Assembly (NCBI RefSeq): GCF_003387075.1
Contig: NZ_QUMQ01000001.1
Span: 4,526,001-4,590,000 of the forward strand
DNA length: 64,000 nucleotides
Origin: Asanoa ferruginea
GTDB lineage: Bacteria; Actinomycetota; Actinomycetes; Mycobacteriales; Micromonosporaceae
Direction of reading: 5' to 3'
The notes beneath the pieces are model-generated. The model was not told the origin of the DNA. It worked only from the letters and a program-made list of their open reading frames with translations, and searched no databases. The translations under genes were made by a program, and so were the position numbers. This document shows positions 1-8,059 of the stretch, one piece after another. Each line of letters starts with the position of its first letter. The stretch's first letter is position 1.

Positions 1-694
1 GGTTGAGCTCGAAGGTGAAGCCCTGCTCGAACCGGTAGCTGGTGTTGACGTCGACCGGGTCGATGCCGTTGAGCGCTTCCTTGGCGGCCCGGATCACCCG
101 GGGGTCCTTGGCGGCGATCTCGCGCGCCAGCGCCAGGGCGGCCGCGTCGAGCTCCTCGCGCGGCACGACCTCCACCACCGAGCCGAAGTCGAACAGCCGC
201 TGGGCGGTGATGGTCCGGCTCGTGTAGTACATCGTCCGCATCAGGTGCTGCGGCACCAGCCGGGACAGGTGCGTGGCGGCGCCGAGCGCGCCGCGGTCGA
301 CCTCGGGCACGCCGAAGTAGGCGTCATCGCTCGCGACGACCGAGTCGCAGTTGCCGACCAGGCCGACGCCACCGCCGAGGCAGAAGCCGTTGACGGCCGC
401 GATGACCGGAGTGGCGCACTCGTAGATGGCCTTGAACGCCGCGTGGCAGCCGCGGTTGGCCTCCAACAGCGCGGTGAAGCCCACCGAGCGCTGCATCTCC
501 TTGATGTCGACGCCGGCGTTGAAACCTCGGCCCTCCGCGCGCAGCACCACGACCCGGGCGCCGAGGTCGGTCGGTGCCGTGCGCACCGCGTCGGCGATGG
601 CGAACCAACCGGCCACCGGCACGGCGTTGACCGGTGGGAAGTCGACGGTCACGACGGCGATGTGGCTGTCGACCAACTCTGTGGAGACGGGCAT
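1..694 (-). CDS. Enoyl-CoA hydratase/isomerase family protein (C-terminus beyond window)
   Basis: Crotonase-fold enzyme expected to hydrate or isomerise an enoyl-CoA in a beta-oxidation-like route. The reading frame runs from ATG at 694 leftwards off the window edge, giving 231 residues. Visible crotonase features are the oxyanion-hole segments GFNAGVDIKEM and NGFCLGGGVGL, and the acidic catalytic segment FGVPEVDRGALG. The protein ends mid-helix (FEQGFTFEL), so about 20-40 residues are missing. It is divergent from the flavin reductase at 786, and the 91-bp gap holds a perfect palindrome. Family assignment is firm; the substrate is unknown. Confidence 0.9.
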   Translation of the reverse strand, partial: MPVSTELVDSHIAVVTVDFPPVNAVPVAGWFAIADAVRTAPTDLGARVVVLRAEGRGFNAGVDIKEMQRSVGFTALLEANRGCHAAFKAIYECATPVIAAVNGFCLGGGVGLVGNCDSVVASDDAYFGVPEVDRGALGAATHLSRLVPQHLMRTMYYTSRTITAQRLFDFGSVVEVVPREELDAAALALAREIAAKDPRVIRAAKEALNGIDPVDVNTSYRFEQGFTFELN

Positions 695-742
695 GAGCGG
701 TCCTAACGATTGCTCGTGGTGTTCTGAGATGCTAACACTTAC

Positions 743-758
743 TATCTTCTAGAAGATA
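743..758. promoter_or_regulatory. Perfect 16-bp palindrome, putative operator (site 1)
   Basis: TATCTTCTAGAAGATA is a perfect palindrome in the AT-rich gap between divergent genes starting at 694 (minus) and 786 (plus). Its core at 744-757 fits the ATCNTNNNNANGAT pattern found at six other promoters here. The position suggests a repressor site controlling both directions. Confidence 0.65.
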
Positions 759-785
759 AGACGTCAATGAACGGCAGGTGGTGCG

Positions 786-1274
786 GTGAGCGGGATCAGG
801 GCCACCGAGATCGAGGCCCTCCGGATGCGCGAGGTGCTGGGCCACTTCCCGTCCGGCGTGACCGTGGTGACCGGCGTCGACGGTGCCGGGCCGGCGGGGT
901 TCGCCTGCCAGTCGTTCCACGCGCTGTCGCTGGACCCACCCTTGGTGTGCTTCTGCGTCGGGCGGTCGTCGACCACGTGGCCGCGGATTCGCGCCGCCGG
1001 CCGGTTCGCCGTCAACATCCTGGGCATCGGGCACGAGGAGCTTTCCCGGACGTTCGCGCGCAGTGGCGGCGACAAGTTCGATGGCGTCGACTGGTCGCCC
1101 AGCCCGCTCGGCTCGCCGCTGCTCGCCGAGGCGGTCGCGTGGGTCGACTGCCGGATCAGCGCGGTCTACGACGGTGGCGACCACGAGATCGTCGTCGGCG
1201 CGGTGACCGCGCTGGAGGCGATCGGCGGCGAACCGCTCGTCTTCTTCCGGGGCGAATACCGGGCGCTGGCATGA
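786..1274 (+). CDS. Flavin reductase family protein (HsaB/HpaC-like)
   Basis: A 162-residue FMN-binding split-barrel protein, the family that reduces FMN/FAD with NAD(P)H and passes it to a partner monooxygenase. Typical features are FPSGVTVVTG near the N-terminus, the FHALSLDPPLVCF segment, FAVNIL, and GGDKFDGVDW. The start is GTG at 786. The stop overlaps the next SDR by ATGA, so the two are probably translationally coupled. A paralogue lies at 55659. No classical two-component monooxygenase large subunit is adjacent; the flavin-dependent enzymes of the island may be the clients. Confidence 0.88.
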   Translation: MSGIRATEIEALRMREVLGHFPSGVTVVTGVDGAGPAGFACQSFHALSLDPPLVCFCVGRSSTTWPRIRAAGRFAVNILGIGHEELSRTFARSGGDKFDGVDWSPSPLGSPLLAEAVAWVDCRISAVYDGGDHEIVVGAVTALEAIGGEPLVFFRGEYRALA

Positions 1275-2446
1275 GGTTGGCCGGCCGGGTCGCCGTCGTC
1301 AGCGGCGCCAGCCGCGGCATCGGTGCCGCCATCGCGGAGCGGCTCGCCGCCGAGGGTGCGACGGTCGCGATCGTGGCGCGCAGCCTGTCGTCGAGCACCG
1401 ACGGCCTGGCCGGGACGCTGGCCGACACCGCGGCCCGGATCGCCGCGCACGGGTGGCGGGCCGTGCCGGTCGCGGCCGACCTCACCGACCCGGCCGAGCG
1501 GGCCCGGGTCGTCGACACCGTGCTCGAGGCCTGCGGCCGGATCGACATCCTCGTCAACGCCGCGGGCCGGGCCGTGTTCGCACCGATGAGCGGGTTCACC
1601 GCCGAGGACGTGCTCGCTCAGGTACAGCAATACGTCGTCGCGCCCTACGAACTGACCCGCCTCGCGTTGCCCGCGTTGCGGGCCAACGGCGCCGGCTGGG
1701 TGGTCAACATCGGCTCGAACAGTGCCGCGATACCCGCCGGGCCGCCGTGGAGCGGCTACACCACCGATGGGGGAGCCGCGCTCTACGCCGGGCTGAAGGC
1801 CGCCGTCGTGCGGACCAGCGTGAGCCTCGCGGCCGAGTTGGCCCGTGACGGCATCTCGGTGAACGTGGTCGCGCCAGTCAGCGCCGTCCGCACGCCGGGG
1901 CTGGAAGCGCTGGGCATCCGGACGGACAACGTCGAACCCGTGGAGCACCTGGCGGAAGCGGTGGTCGACCTGGTCTCCGCCGATCCGAGGGCAGTGACCG
2001 GCAAGGTGGTGACCGCGCAGGGGCATCTGGCCGCGGTCGGCCGCAGCACCCGGTCGCTCGACGGGCGCAGCGTCATCGTCGAGCGCGGCGCGCCACCGGT
2101 GGCGGGTCCGCCGGTCTTCGTCGTCGACGAACTCATGCCCAGGCCGGGGCAAGCCCGCGAGGTGCTGGATCGCTACGCGGCCGAATACGTGCCGGGCGCC
2201 CGGGCCCGCGGGATGCGGCTGCGGCAGACCTTGGTGAGCCCGCCGACGCTGCTCGCCGACGGCAGCAACACGATCCAGGTGACCTGGGAGGTCGACGGCC
2301 TGGATGGCTGGTGGCGGGCCCGCGCCGGCGGCCGGGACGACGCCGTCATCGGGTTCTGGGACCGGCTCGCCCCGTGCCTGGAGTCGCGCAGCCGCCGGCA
2401 TTACGCGGCCGCTGACGACCTGGCCGCGCTCGAAGACGTGCGCTGA
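1271..2446 (+). CDS. Short-chain dehydrogenase with an extra C-terminal ferredoxin-like domain
   Basis: 391 residues, much longer than the usual ~250 of a classical SDR. The N-terminal ~250 residues carry GASRGIGAAIA (cofactor loop), NAAG, the catalytic Ser in NIGSNS and YAGLK (YxxxK), so an NAD(P)-dependent alcohol/ketone oxidoreductase is expected. The final ~130 residues are not SDR. They contain a PPVFVVDELMPRPG strand and an FWDRLAPCLESR helix that look like a dimeric alpha/beta-barrel (NIPSNAP/Dabb-type) domain. A separate Dabb-like protein follows immediately (TGATG, 1-nt overlap). The domain call for the tail is an inference. Confidence 0.85.
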   Translation: MRLAGRVAVVSGASRGIGAAIAERLAAEGATVAIVARSLSSSTDGLAGTLADTAARIAAHGWRAVPVAADLTDPAERARVVDTVLEACGRIDILVNAAGRAVFAPMSGFTAEDVLAQVQQYVVAPYELTRLALPALRANGAGWVVNIGSNSAAIPAGPPWSGYTTDGGAALYAGLKAAVVRTSVSLAAELARDGISVNVVAPVSAVRTPGLEALGIRTDNVEPVEHLAEAVVDLVSADPRAVTGKVVTAQGHLAAVGRSTRSLDGRSVIVERGAPPVAGPPVFVVDELMPRPGQAREVLDRYAAEYVPGARARGMRLRQTLVSPPTLLADGSNTIQVTWEVDGLDGWWRARAGGRDDAVIGFWDRLAPCLESRSRRHYAAADDLAALEDVR

Positions 2447-3072
2447 TGGCCGTCCGCCGCACAACACTGGTCGCGTTGGCGCCGGGTGCCGACGCCGCTG
2501 CGGTGGCCCGCGCGTTGGAACAACAGGGCGGCTGGGCCCGACCCACGCTGCCCGGGGTGGTCCGCGGCGGCGACGTGGTCTGGCGGGTCACCGGCGACGA
2601 CCAGGACGCCGCCATCCCGGACCGGCTGCCGGTGGCCGGCTTCACCTCGGCGACCTACCGCGACGGCCCGACCGGCACCCGCGACCTCGCCGGCAACGCA
2701 CCCGTGCACCGGAGCCTGCTGCTGCGGGTCGAGGCCGACCCGGCCACCACCGCGGCGTTCGAGGCCGAACTCTTCGCGATGGGCAAGCACATCCCGGTCA
2801 TGCGCGAGTGGCGGTTGAGCCGGGTCGTCGCGTCGCAGGGGCCGACGGCCTGGACCCACGTGTGGGAACAGGTCTTCCCGGACCTGCGGGCCCTCGAACA
2901 CGCCTACATGCGGCACCCCTACCACTGGGGGCACGTCGACCGGTGGTTCGACGGCGAGGCACCCCAGCGGATCGTCCGGCCCGGCTTCCGTCACACGTTC
3001 TGCCTGCTCGGCGATTCGAAGACCAGCGTCGGGAACCCGGCGTCCGCCTCCGCCGTCAAGTGGTCGACGTAG
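2446..3072 (+). CDS. Dabb/EthD-like dimeric alpha/beta-barrel protein
   Basis: 208 residues with no obvious cofactor site. It reads as two ferredoxin-like repeats: residues 1-80 with VVWRVTGDD, and 85-190 with LLLRVEADPATTAAFEAEL followed by EHAYMRHPYHWGHVDRWF. The second is the stress-responsive A/B-barrel (Dabb) pattern. Such proteins often act as small isomerases, cyclases or decarboxylases in polyketide and aromatic pathways. The start shares one base with the SDR stop. The 3' end overlaps the convergent monooxygenase gene by 82 bp, so the last ~20 residues are antisense to that gene and may not be conserved. Confidence 0.7.
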   Translation: MAVRRTTLVALAPGADAAAVARALEQQGGWARPTLPGVVRGGDVVWRVTGDDQDAAIPDRLPVAGFTSATYRDGPTGTRDLAGNAPVHRSLLLRVEADPATTAAFEAELFAMGKHIPVMREWRLSRVVASQGPTAWTHVWEQVFPDLRALEHAYMRHPYHWGHVDRWFDGEAPQRIVRPGFRHTFCLLGDSKTSVGNPASASAVKWST

Positions 3073-4604
3073 GCGCCCATCCCGCCGGCATAGGGCATGA
3101 ATCGCTCCTTCTTGCCCTCGATGTTCGAGCCCGTGTACCACGACTTGGCACGGGTGAACAGCGTCGCCTGCGCGGTCTCGTCGACGAGGTCGGTCCACTT
3201 CTCCGCGTCGTTGACCGTGACGTCGACCGCGGTGGCCGCACGCTCGCGGGTCGCCGCGACGACCTGGTAGACCCAGTCGATCTGCTGCTCGGCGCAGAGC
3301 ACCATATTGGACAGTGGGCCGCTGCTGCCGGGCCCGTTGAGCAGGAACAGGTTCGGGAAGCCCGGCACCACCAGGCCGAGGAAGGTGATCGGCCCGTCGG
3401 CCCAGGTGTCGGCGAGCGCGGCGCCGTCGAGGCCACGGATGTCCATCCGGGTCACGGCGCCGGTGAACGCGTCGAAGCCGGTGGCATAGATGAGCACGTC
3501 GAGCTCGGTCAGGCCGGTGGCGGTGCGGATGCCGGTTGGCTCGATCCGTTCGATCGGGTCGCGGCGGAGGTTGACCAGCCGCACGTGCTCCTGGTTGAAG
3601 ACCGCGTAGTAGCCCGAGTCGGTGCAGATCCGCTTGGCGCCGATGGGGTGGTCGTCGGGGATCAGGTCGTCGGCCGTCCGCGGGTCACGGACGATCTGCC
3701 GGATCTTCCCGTGCACGAACTCGCTGGCGACCCGGTTGGTGTCGGCGTCGACCATCTGGTCGGGGAACGACCGCGCGAAGAAGACACCGCCGTAGGTCCA
3801 GCGCTGCTCCAGCACCTGGTTGCGCTCCTCGGGCGAGATCGCCAGCGGGTGGAGCGGGTGTGGGTCGCGGGCCGGCGAACCGTAGAGCCCGCGCCGGGTG
3901 CGCACCCGGCGCTCGGCGTAGTGGGCCTTGACCTCAGCGAACTCCTCCGGCGGGAGCGGCTCGCTGACCGCGGGGATGCTGTAGTTGGCGGTGCGCTGGA
4001 AGACGGTCAGCGCGGCGGCCCGCTTGGCCACCTCGGGCACGGTCTGGATGCCGGAGGAACCGGTGCCGATCACACCGACCCGCTTGCCGTCGAGGGACAC
4101 GGGCTCGTGTGGCCACTCCGCGGTGAAGTAGACCTCGCCGGCGAACTCGTCGGCGCCGGGGATGGCGGGCCGGTTGGGCACCGACAGGCTTCCGGTGGCC
4201 AGGACGACGAACCGACCCCGCACCGACCGCCCGCCGGCGGTGGTCACGGTCCAGGCACCATCGGCGTAGCGGGCCGCGGTCACCCGCGAGTCGAAGCTGA
4301 AGAGCTCGTAGAGCCCGAACCGGCCGGCCGCGTGCCGCAGGTAGGAGAGGATCTCCGGCTGGGTCGCGAACCGCTCGCTCCAGGTCCACTCCTGCTGGAG
4401 CGCGTCGTCGAAGGAGAACGAGTAGTCGACGCTCTCGACGTCGCAGCGCGCGCCCGGGTAGCGGTTCCAGTACCAGGTGCCGCCGACGTCGTTGCCCGCC
4501 TCGAAGCCGTGCACCGTCAGGCCGTCCTGGCGGGCCTTGTAGGCGGCGTACATCCCGGCGAAGCCGGCGCCGATCACGACGACGTCGTAGTCATCCACGG
4601 TCAT
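2991..4604 (-). CDS. FAD-dependent monooxygenase, Baeyer-Villiger type
   Basis: 537-residue class B flavoprotein monooxygenase expected to insert oxygen next to a ketone using NADPH. It has an N-terminal FAD Rossmann motif (GAGFAG, residues ~12-17), the BVMO motif GGTWYWNRYPGARCD (~41-55) and a second NADPH Rossmann motif, GTGSSG. The fingerprint FxGxxxHxxxWP reads FAGEVYFTAEWP at 154-165, with Phe160 where the family normally has His. The ATG at 4604 overlaps the upstream NTF2-like gene by ATGA. Longer in-frame upstream starts lack flavoprotein homology and were not used. With nearby SDRs and an esterase it would complete an alcohol-ketone-ester-acid route. Confidence 0.88.
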   Translation of the reverse strand: MTVDDYDVVVIGAGFAGMYAAYKARQDGLTVHGFEAGNDVGGTWYWNRYPGARCDVESVDYSFSFDDALQQEWTWSERFATQPEILSYLRHAAGRFGLYELFSFDSRVTAARYADGAWTVTTAGGRSVRGRFVVLATGSLSVPNRPAIPGADEFAGEVYFTAEWPHEPVSLDGKRVGVIGTGSSGIQTVPEVAKRAAALTVFQRTANYSIPAVSEPLPPEEFAEVKAHYAERRVRTRRGLYGSPARDPHPLHPLAISPEERNQVLEQRWTYGGVFFARSFPDQMVDADTNRVASEFVHGKIRQIVRDPRTADDLIPDDHPIGAKRICTDSGYYAVFNQEHVRLVNLRRDPIERIEPTGIRTATGLTELDVLIYATGFDAFTGAVTRMDIRGLDGAALADTWADGPITFLGLVVPGFPNLFLLNGPGSSGPLSNMVLCAEQQIDWVYQVVAATRERAATAVDVTVNDAEKWTDLVDETAQATLFTRAKSWYTGSNIEGKKERFMPYAGGMGAYVDHLTAEADAGFPTLVFESPSRQNV

Positions 4605-5080
4605 GCGGTGGGAACTCCTTCTGCCGAGCGGCGGGTGGTGATCTCGCGAGGCCCGCGGGTGATGAACGGGTCGTAGCCGCGGACCCGGATCCGCCAGCCG
4701 TCGGCTGTGCGTACCCACTGGTCGTGGTATTCGCCCCACATCACGTAGAGCTGGCCCGCGTAGTCGAGGGCGCCTTCGTGGACGGCGTAGTAGTGCGCCC
4801 GGCTCTCGGCGCGGTCGCCGTCGACCGAGAGGCGGATGTTGGTGACGTTGTGGTGGGTGCGGCCGCAGAACGAGCCCGGTCCCAGGTTGTTGCGCATGTT
4901 GGCCAGCAGGTCGGCCCGGTTCTCGATGAGCTTCTTGCCCGGCACCGCGCGATAGTCGCCGACGGTGTCCTCGGTGAAGACACCGACCAGCAGGTCGAAC
5001 CGCTTGGTGTCGATGGCTTCGCAGTAGAGGTAGTAGGCCTGCTCGATCTCGTGCCGGTCAGTCAGGTAGCCCAGGTCCAT
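4601..5080 (-). CDS. SnoaL/NTF2-like protein
   Basis: 159-residue cone-shaped alpha+beta protein of the SnoaL_4 type. The N-terminal helix HEIEQAYYLYCEAIDTKRFDLL is followed by FTEDTVGDYR, and the last strand is GWRIRVRGYDPFITRG. Members act as ketosteroid-isomerase-like isomerases, cyclases or dehydratases, or as small subunits of oxygenases; catalytic residues cannot be fixed by eye. It is the first gene of a two-gene operon with the monooxygenase (4-nt overlap). A TTGACA box and palindromic operator lie upstream. Confidence 0.8.
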   Translation of the reverse strand: MDLGYLTDRHEIEQAYYLYCEAIDTKRFDLLVGVFTEDTVGDYRAVPGKKLIENRADLLANMRNNLGPGSFCGRTHHNVTNIRLSVDGDRAESRAHYYAVHEGALDYAGQLYVMWGEYHDQWVRTADGWRIRVRGYDPFITRGPREITTRRSAEGVPTA

Positions 5081-5109
5081 CCGCGTCCCGCCTTCGCCCT
5101 TGTGACTCC

Positions 5110-5138
5110 CATCATTTCAATGATAAAGATAATGTCAA
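5110..5138 (-). promoter_or_regulatory. Putative promoter for the NTF2/BVMO operon
   Basis: On the minus strand TTGACA (5138-5133) is followed after 17 nt by ATGATG. The -10 and the end of the spacer are covered by palindrome site 2, consistent with repression by steric block. Confidence 0.5.
5111..5124. promoter_or_regulatory. Palindromic operator (site 2)
   Basis: ATCATTTCAATGAT has 6-bp inverted arms with a 2-bp centre and matches ATCNTNNNNANGAT at every fixed position. It lies between divergent genes starting at 5080 and 5156. Confidence 0.65.
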
Positions 5139-5155
5139 CCAATCGGGAGGTACGC

Positions 5156-5662
5156 GTGGACGAGAACCGGCTGGCGACGCTCGAGAAACGGGTGGCCGCG
5201 CTGGAGGACGAGATCGCGATCGCCCGCCTGATGGCCTCCTACGGGCCTTCGGTCGACAGCCTCTCGGCCGACCTCGCCGCCGCGCTGTGGGCCGACGACG
5301 GCGACTACGACGCGGGCACCTGGGCGGGGATGGCTCCGGGCACGACCGGTGTCTTCCACGGCAGCGACGCGGTGCGGGAGATGGTGGCCACCGAACCGCA
5401 CCAGGGCTTCGTGCGCAGCGGCTGCGCGCACGTGGTCAGCGCCCCGCGAATCACCGTCGACGGCGACACGGCGGTCGCGGTCTGCTACGCGCAACTGTTG
5501 CGCCGCGACGAGGCGACCGACAGCTACCGGGTCTGGCGCATCACCGCCAACCGCTGGGAGTGGACCCGGACCCCGGCGGGCTGGAAGGTCGCCAACCGCA
5601 CCAACCGCCCACTCGACGGGAGCGAGGCCGCCCGCGACCTGTTCCGCGCCGCGCTGCGATGA
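5156..5662 (+). CDS. NTF2/SnoaL-like protein
   Basis: 168-residue NTF2-fold protein. It begins with a short charged helix (ENRLATLEKRVAALEDEIAI), then IARLMASYGPSVDSL and a final sheet GWKVANRTNRPLDGS. The GTG at 5156 is chosen because GGGAGG sits 5 nt upstream; an in-frame ATG at 5132 is possible but poorly spaced. It heads an operon with an SDR (ATGA overlap) and an esterase. The role is probably a small isomerase or dehydratase of the same pathway as the NTF2-like protein transcribed divergently; substrate unknown. Confidence 0.8.
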   Translation: MDENRLATLEKRVAALEDEIAIARLMASYGPSVDSLSADLAAALWADDGDYDAGTWAGMAPGTTGVFHGSDAVREMVATEPHQGFVRSGCAHVVSAPRITVDGDTAVAVCYAQLLRRDEATDSYRVWRITANRWEWTRTPAGWKVANRTNRPLDGSEAARDLFRAALR

Positions 5663-6426
5663 AGCTGGCCGGACGGGTCGCGGTCGTCACCGGTGCCGGG
5701 CGCGGCATCGGCCGGGCCCTTGCCGAGGCGCTGGCCGGCGAGGGCGCGTCGGTCGTCGTGTCGTCGCGCACCGCGACCGACCTCGCGGAGGTAACCGCGG
5801 CGATCGGCGGCGACGCGCGGGCCGTGGTCGCCGACGCGCTCGACCGCGACCAGGCGCGGGCACCGGTGCGCGCCGCCCTCGCGGCGTTCGGCCGGCTCGA
5901 CATCCTGGTCAACAACGTCGGTGGCCGCCCGGGTGACGGCGTCGACGCCGACCCGTGGCACGAGCACGACGACCTCTTCGACCGGCTGCTGACGCTCAAC
6001 CTGTCGTCGGCCTGGTGGACCACCAACGCGGCGTTGCCGGCGATGCGGGAGCGGGGCTACGGTCGCGTGATCAACATTGGGTCCGGGGTCGCCGACCGCG
6101 CCGGGGCGTCGATGGCCTACACCGCAGCCAAGCACGGCCTGGTCGGGCTGACCCGGTCGCTGGCGCTGGCGACCGGCACCCACGGCATCACCGTCAACTG
6201 CCTGTGCCCAGGCTGGACCCAGACCTCGGCCATCGACTGGGACGTCATCGGCGCCCGGTCCGGCATCTCCGGTGCGGAGGCGCGCGACCGCGTCACCGCG
6301 GACATCGCCCAGCGCCGGGTGCTCGACGCCGAAGAACTCGGCGCCGTCGCCGTGTTGCTCGCCTCCGACGCCGGTGCCGCCATCACCGGCCAGGTCTGGC
6401 ACGTCGACGGCGGCTGGCGTCTCTAA
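5659..6426 (+). CDS. SDR family oxidoreductase
   Basis: 255-residue classical SDR, NAD(P)-dependent. It has TGAGRGIGRALA (residues ~11-22), NNVGG, the catalytic Ser in INIGSG, YTAAK and the C-terminal GQVWHVDGGW. All catalytic elements are intact. It overlaps the preceding NTF2-like gene by ATGA. The likely role is oxidation of a secondary alcohol to the ketone used by the monooxygenase at 2991, but this is inference from context. Confidence 0.9.
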   Translation: MKLAGRVAVVTGAGRGIGRALAEALAGEGASVVVSSRTATDLAEVTAAIGGDARAVVADALDRDQARAPVRAALAAFGRLDILVNNVGGRPGDGVDADPWHEHDDLFDRLLTLNLSSAWWTTNAALPAMRERGYGRVINIGSGVADRAGASMAYTAAKHGLVGLTRSLALATGTHGITVNCLCPGWTQTSAIDWDVIGARSGISGAEARDRVTADIAQRRVLDAEELGAVAVLLASDAGAAITGQVWHVDGGWRL

Positions 6427-6445
6427 CCACAAAGGACGGACGAGG

Positions 6446-7384
6446 ATGCTCACCCCCGAAGCCCGCGCCATCGTCGACGCGATCCGGTCGGCGGCACCAC
6501 CACCCGAGCAGATCGGTCCGGCGGCGGCCCGCAAGGCGTCCGACGACCGGCGAGCCGCCCAGGTGCGCGAACTCGAGCCGATCGCGAAGGTCGAAGACCT
6601 GCTCGTGGGCGACGTGCCGGTGCGGATCTACCGCCCGGCGACCGGCACCGTCCTGTCCGGCACCGTTTTCGCCCACGGCGGCGGCTGGGTGCTCTGCGAC
6701 CTCGACTCGCACGACCCGCTCTGCCGCTCGATCGCCAACCGGGCGCGGACCGTGGTGGTGTCGGTCGACTACCGGCGCGCGCCCGAGGCGAGGTTCCCGG
6801 CTGCGATCGACGACGTCTACGCCGTGCTGTGCTGGGTCGCCGAGCACGCCGCCGACCTCGGCATCGACCCGGCCCGGCTCGCGGTGGCCGGCGACAGCGC
6901 CGGCGGCAACCTGGCCGCGGCCGCCGCCATTCGCGCCCGGGACACCGGCGGCCCGGCGCTGGCCGCCCAGTTGCTGCTCTACCCGGTGCTGGACGGTCGG
7001 ATGGACACCGACAGCTACCGACGCTTCGGACACGGCTTCGGGCTGGAGGCCACCTCGATGGCCTGGTACTGGGACCAGTACGTGCCCGATCAAGCGGACC
7101 GCTCCGACCCGCTCGCCGCACCGGCCCGCGCCGACCGCCTCGACGGGCTGCCGCCGGCGATCATCGCGGCCGCCGAGTGCGACCCGCTGTGCGACGAGGC
7201 CACCGCCTACGCGGAACGACTGGGCAACGCGTGGGTGCGCACCTACCCCAGCGGGTTCCACGGTTTCCTCAGCCTGCCGCCCGGGCTGCTCCCGGTCGCC
7301 GACGAGGCGCTCGCCGAGGTGACCTCGCGGCTCGGTCAGGCGCTGGCGCCGCCGTCGACGGACAGCACCGCGCCGTTGACGTAG
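6446..7384 (+). CDS. Alpha/beta hydrolase, hormone-sensitive-lipase (HSL) type
   Basis: 312-residue esterase/lactonase. It shows the HSL oxyanion motif HGGGW (~77), the nucleophile elbow GDSAGGN (~150), an acid in AAECDPLCDE (~245) and the catalytic His in SGFHGF (~270). The ATG at 6446 follows an AAGGA-rich leader. It would hydrolyse an ester, for example the product of the Baeyer-Villiger enzyme encoded divergently. The end overlaps the convergent SDR pseudogene by 49 bp. Confidence 0.88.
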   Translation: MLTPEARAIVDAIRSAAPPPEQIGPAAARKASDDRRAAQVRELEPIAKVEDLLVGDVPVRIYRPATGTVLSGTVFAHGGGWVLCDLDSHDPLCRSIANRARTVVVSVDYRRAPEARFPAAIDDVYAVLCWVAEHAADLGIDPARLAVAGDSAGGNLAAAAAIRARDTGGPALAAQLLLYPVLDGRMDTDSYRRFGHGFGLEATSMAWYWDQYVPDQADRSDPLAAPARADRLDGLPPAIIAAAECDPLCDEATAYAERLGNAWVRTYPSGFHGFLSLPPGLLPVADEALAEVTSRLGQALAPPSTDSTAPLT

Positions 7385-8059
7385 GAAGCCGCCGGCGACG
7401 CCAGGAACGCGATCGTCGCCGCGATCTCCTCGGCCGTGCCGACCCGGCCGTCGACGCCGCCGGGGCGCCGCTCCAGCGCCTCGTGCTTCGTGAACTCGAC
7501 CGTGCGCATCCCGCGGGCCAGATCGGTCGCCACGGAGCCGGGAGCGACGACGTTGACCCGGACCCCGTGCACCCCGTATTCCAGCGCCAGCGTGCGCATC
7601 AGGTTGATAAAGACCGCCCTTCGCGGCCGAGTACGCCGCCGCGTAGGGCCAGCCCCGCGTCCCGGCCAGCGAGGCGACCGCGACGATGCACCCGCCGGTC
7701 GCCTCGAGGTGCGGGAACGCGTCGCGCGCGAGCAGGAACGGCGCGCGCAGGTTGATCGCCTGCACCTGGTCCCACAGGTCCACGTCGATCGTCGTCGCCG
7801 GGCCGCTCTGGCCGATGCCCGCGACCAGGGCGACCACGTCGATCCGGCCCAGCGTCCGCGCGCACTCGGCCACCAGCCGGCCCGGGACCGCCGGGTCGGC
7901 GAGGTCCCCGACCGCGTAGGCATCGGCGCCCAGGCTGCGCAGGCCCCCCTCGTCGCGGTCGGTCGCGAAGACGCGATGACCCGAGGCGGCCAGCGCGACG
8001 GCCGTTGCCCGGCCGATCCCCGCGGCCGCCCCGGTCACCAGTGCGACAGGGCGGTTCAG
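7336..8059 (-). pseudogene. SDR with a frameshift and an apparent CTG start
   Basis: Two adjacent frames together make one SDR. The first part carries GAAAGIGRATA, AGIGQSG and AAYSAAKGG. The second, in another frame, carries NLMRTLALEYG, VRVNVVAPGSVATD and VNGAVLSVDGG. The switch falls at 7612-7619 in a G/C run; removing one base restores a 240-residue SDR with normal spacing after YSAAK. The only start in register is CTG at 8059, overlapping the stop of the binding-protein gene as CTGA where ATGA or GTGA is the local rule. It is either a pseudogene or an assembly error; it closes the long transporter operon. Confidence 0.72.

Noticed and set aside
2304-4676. Plus-strand open frame of 790 codons opposite the monooxygenase
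   Set aside because: It is a high-GC antisense shadow; it contains no domain motifs, while the minus frame is a complete flavoprotein.
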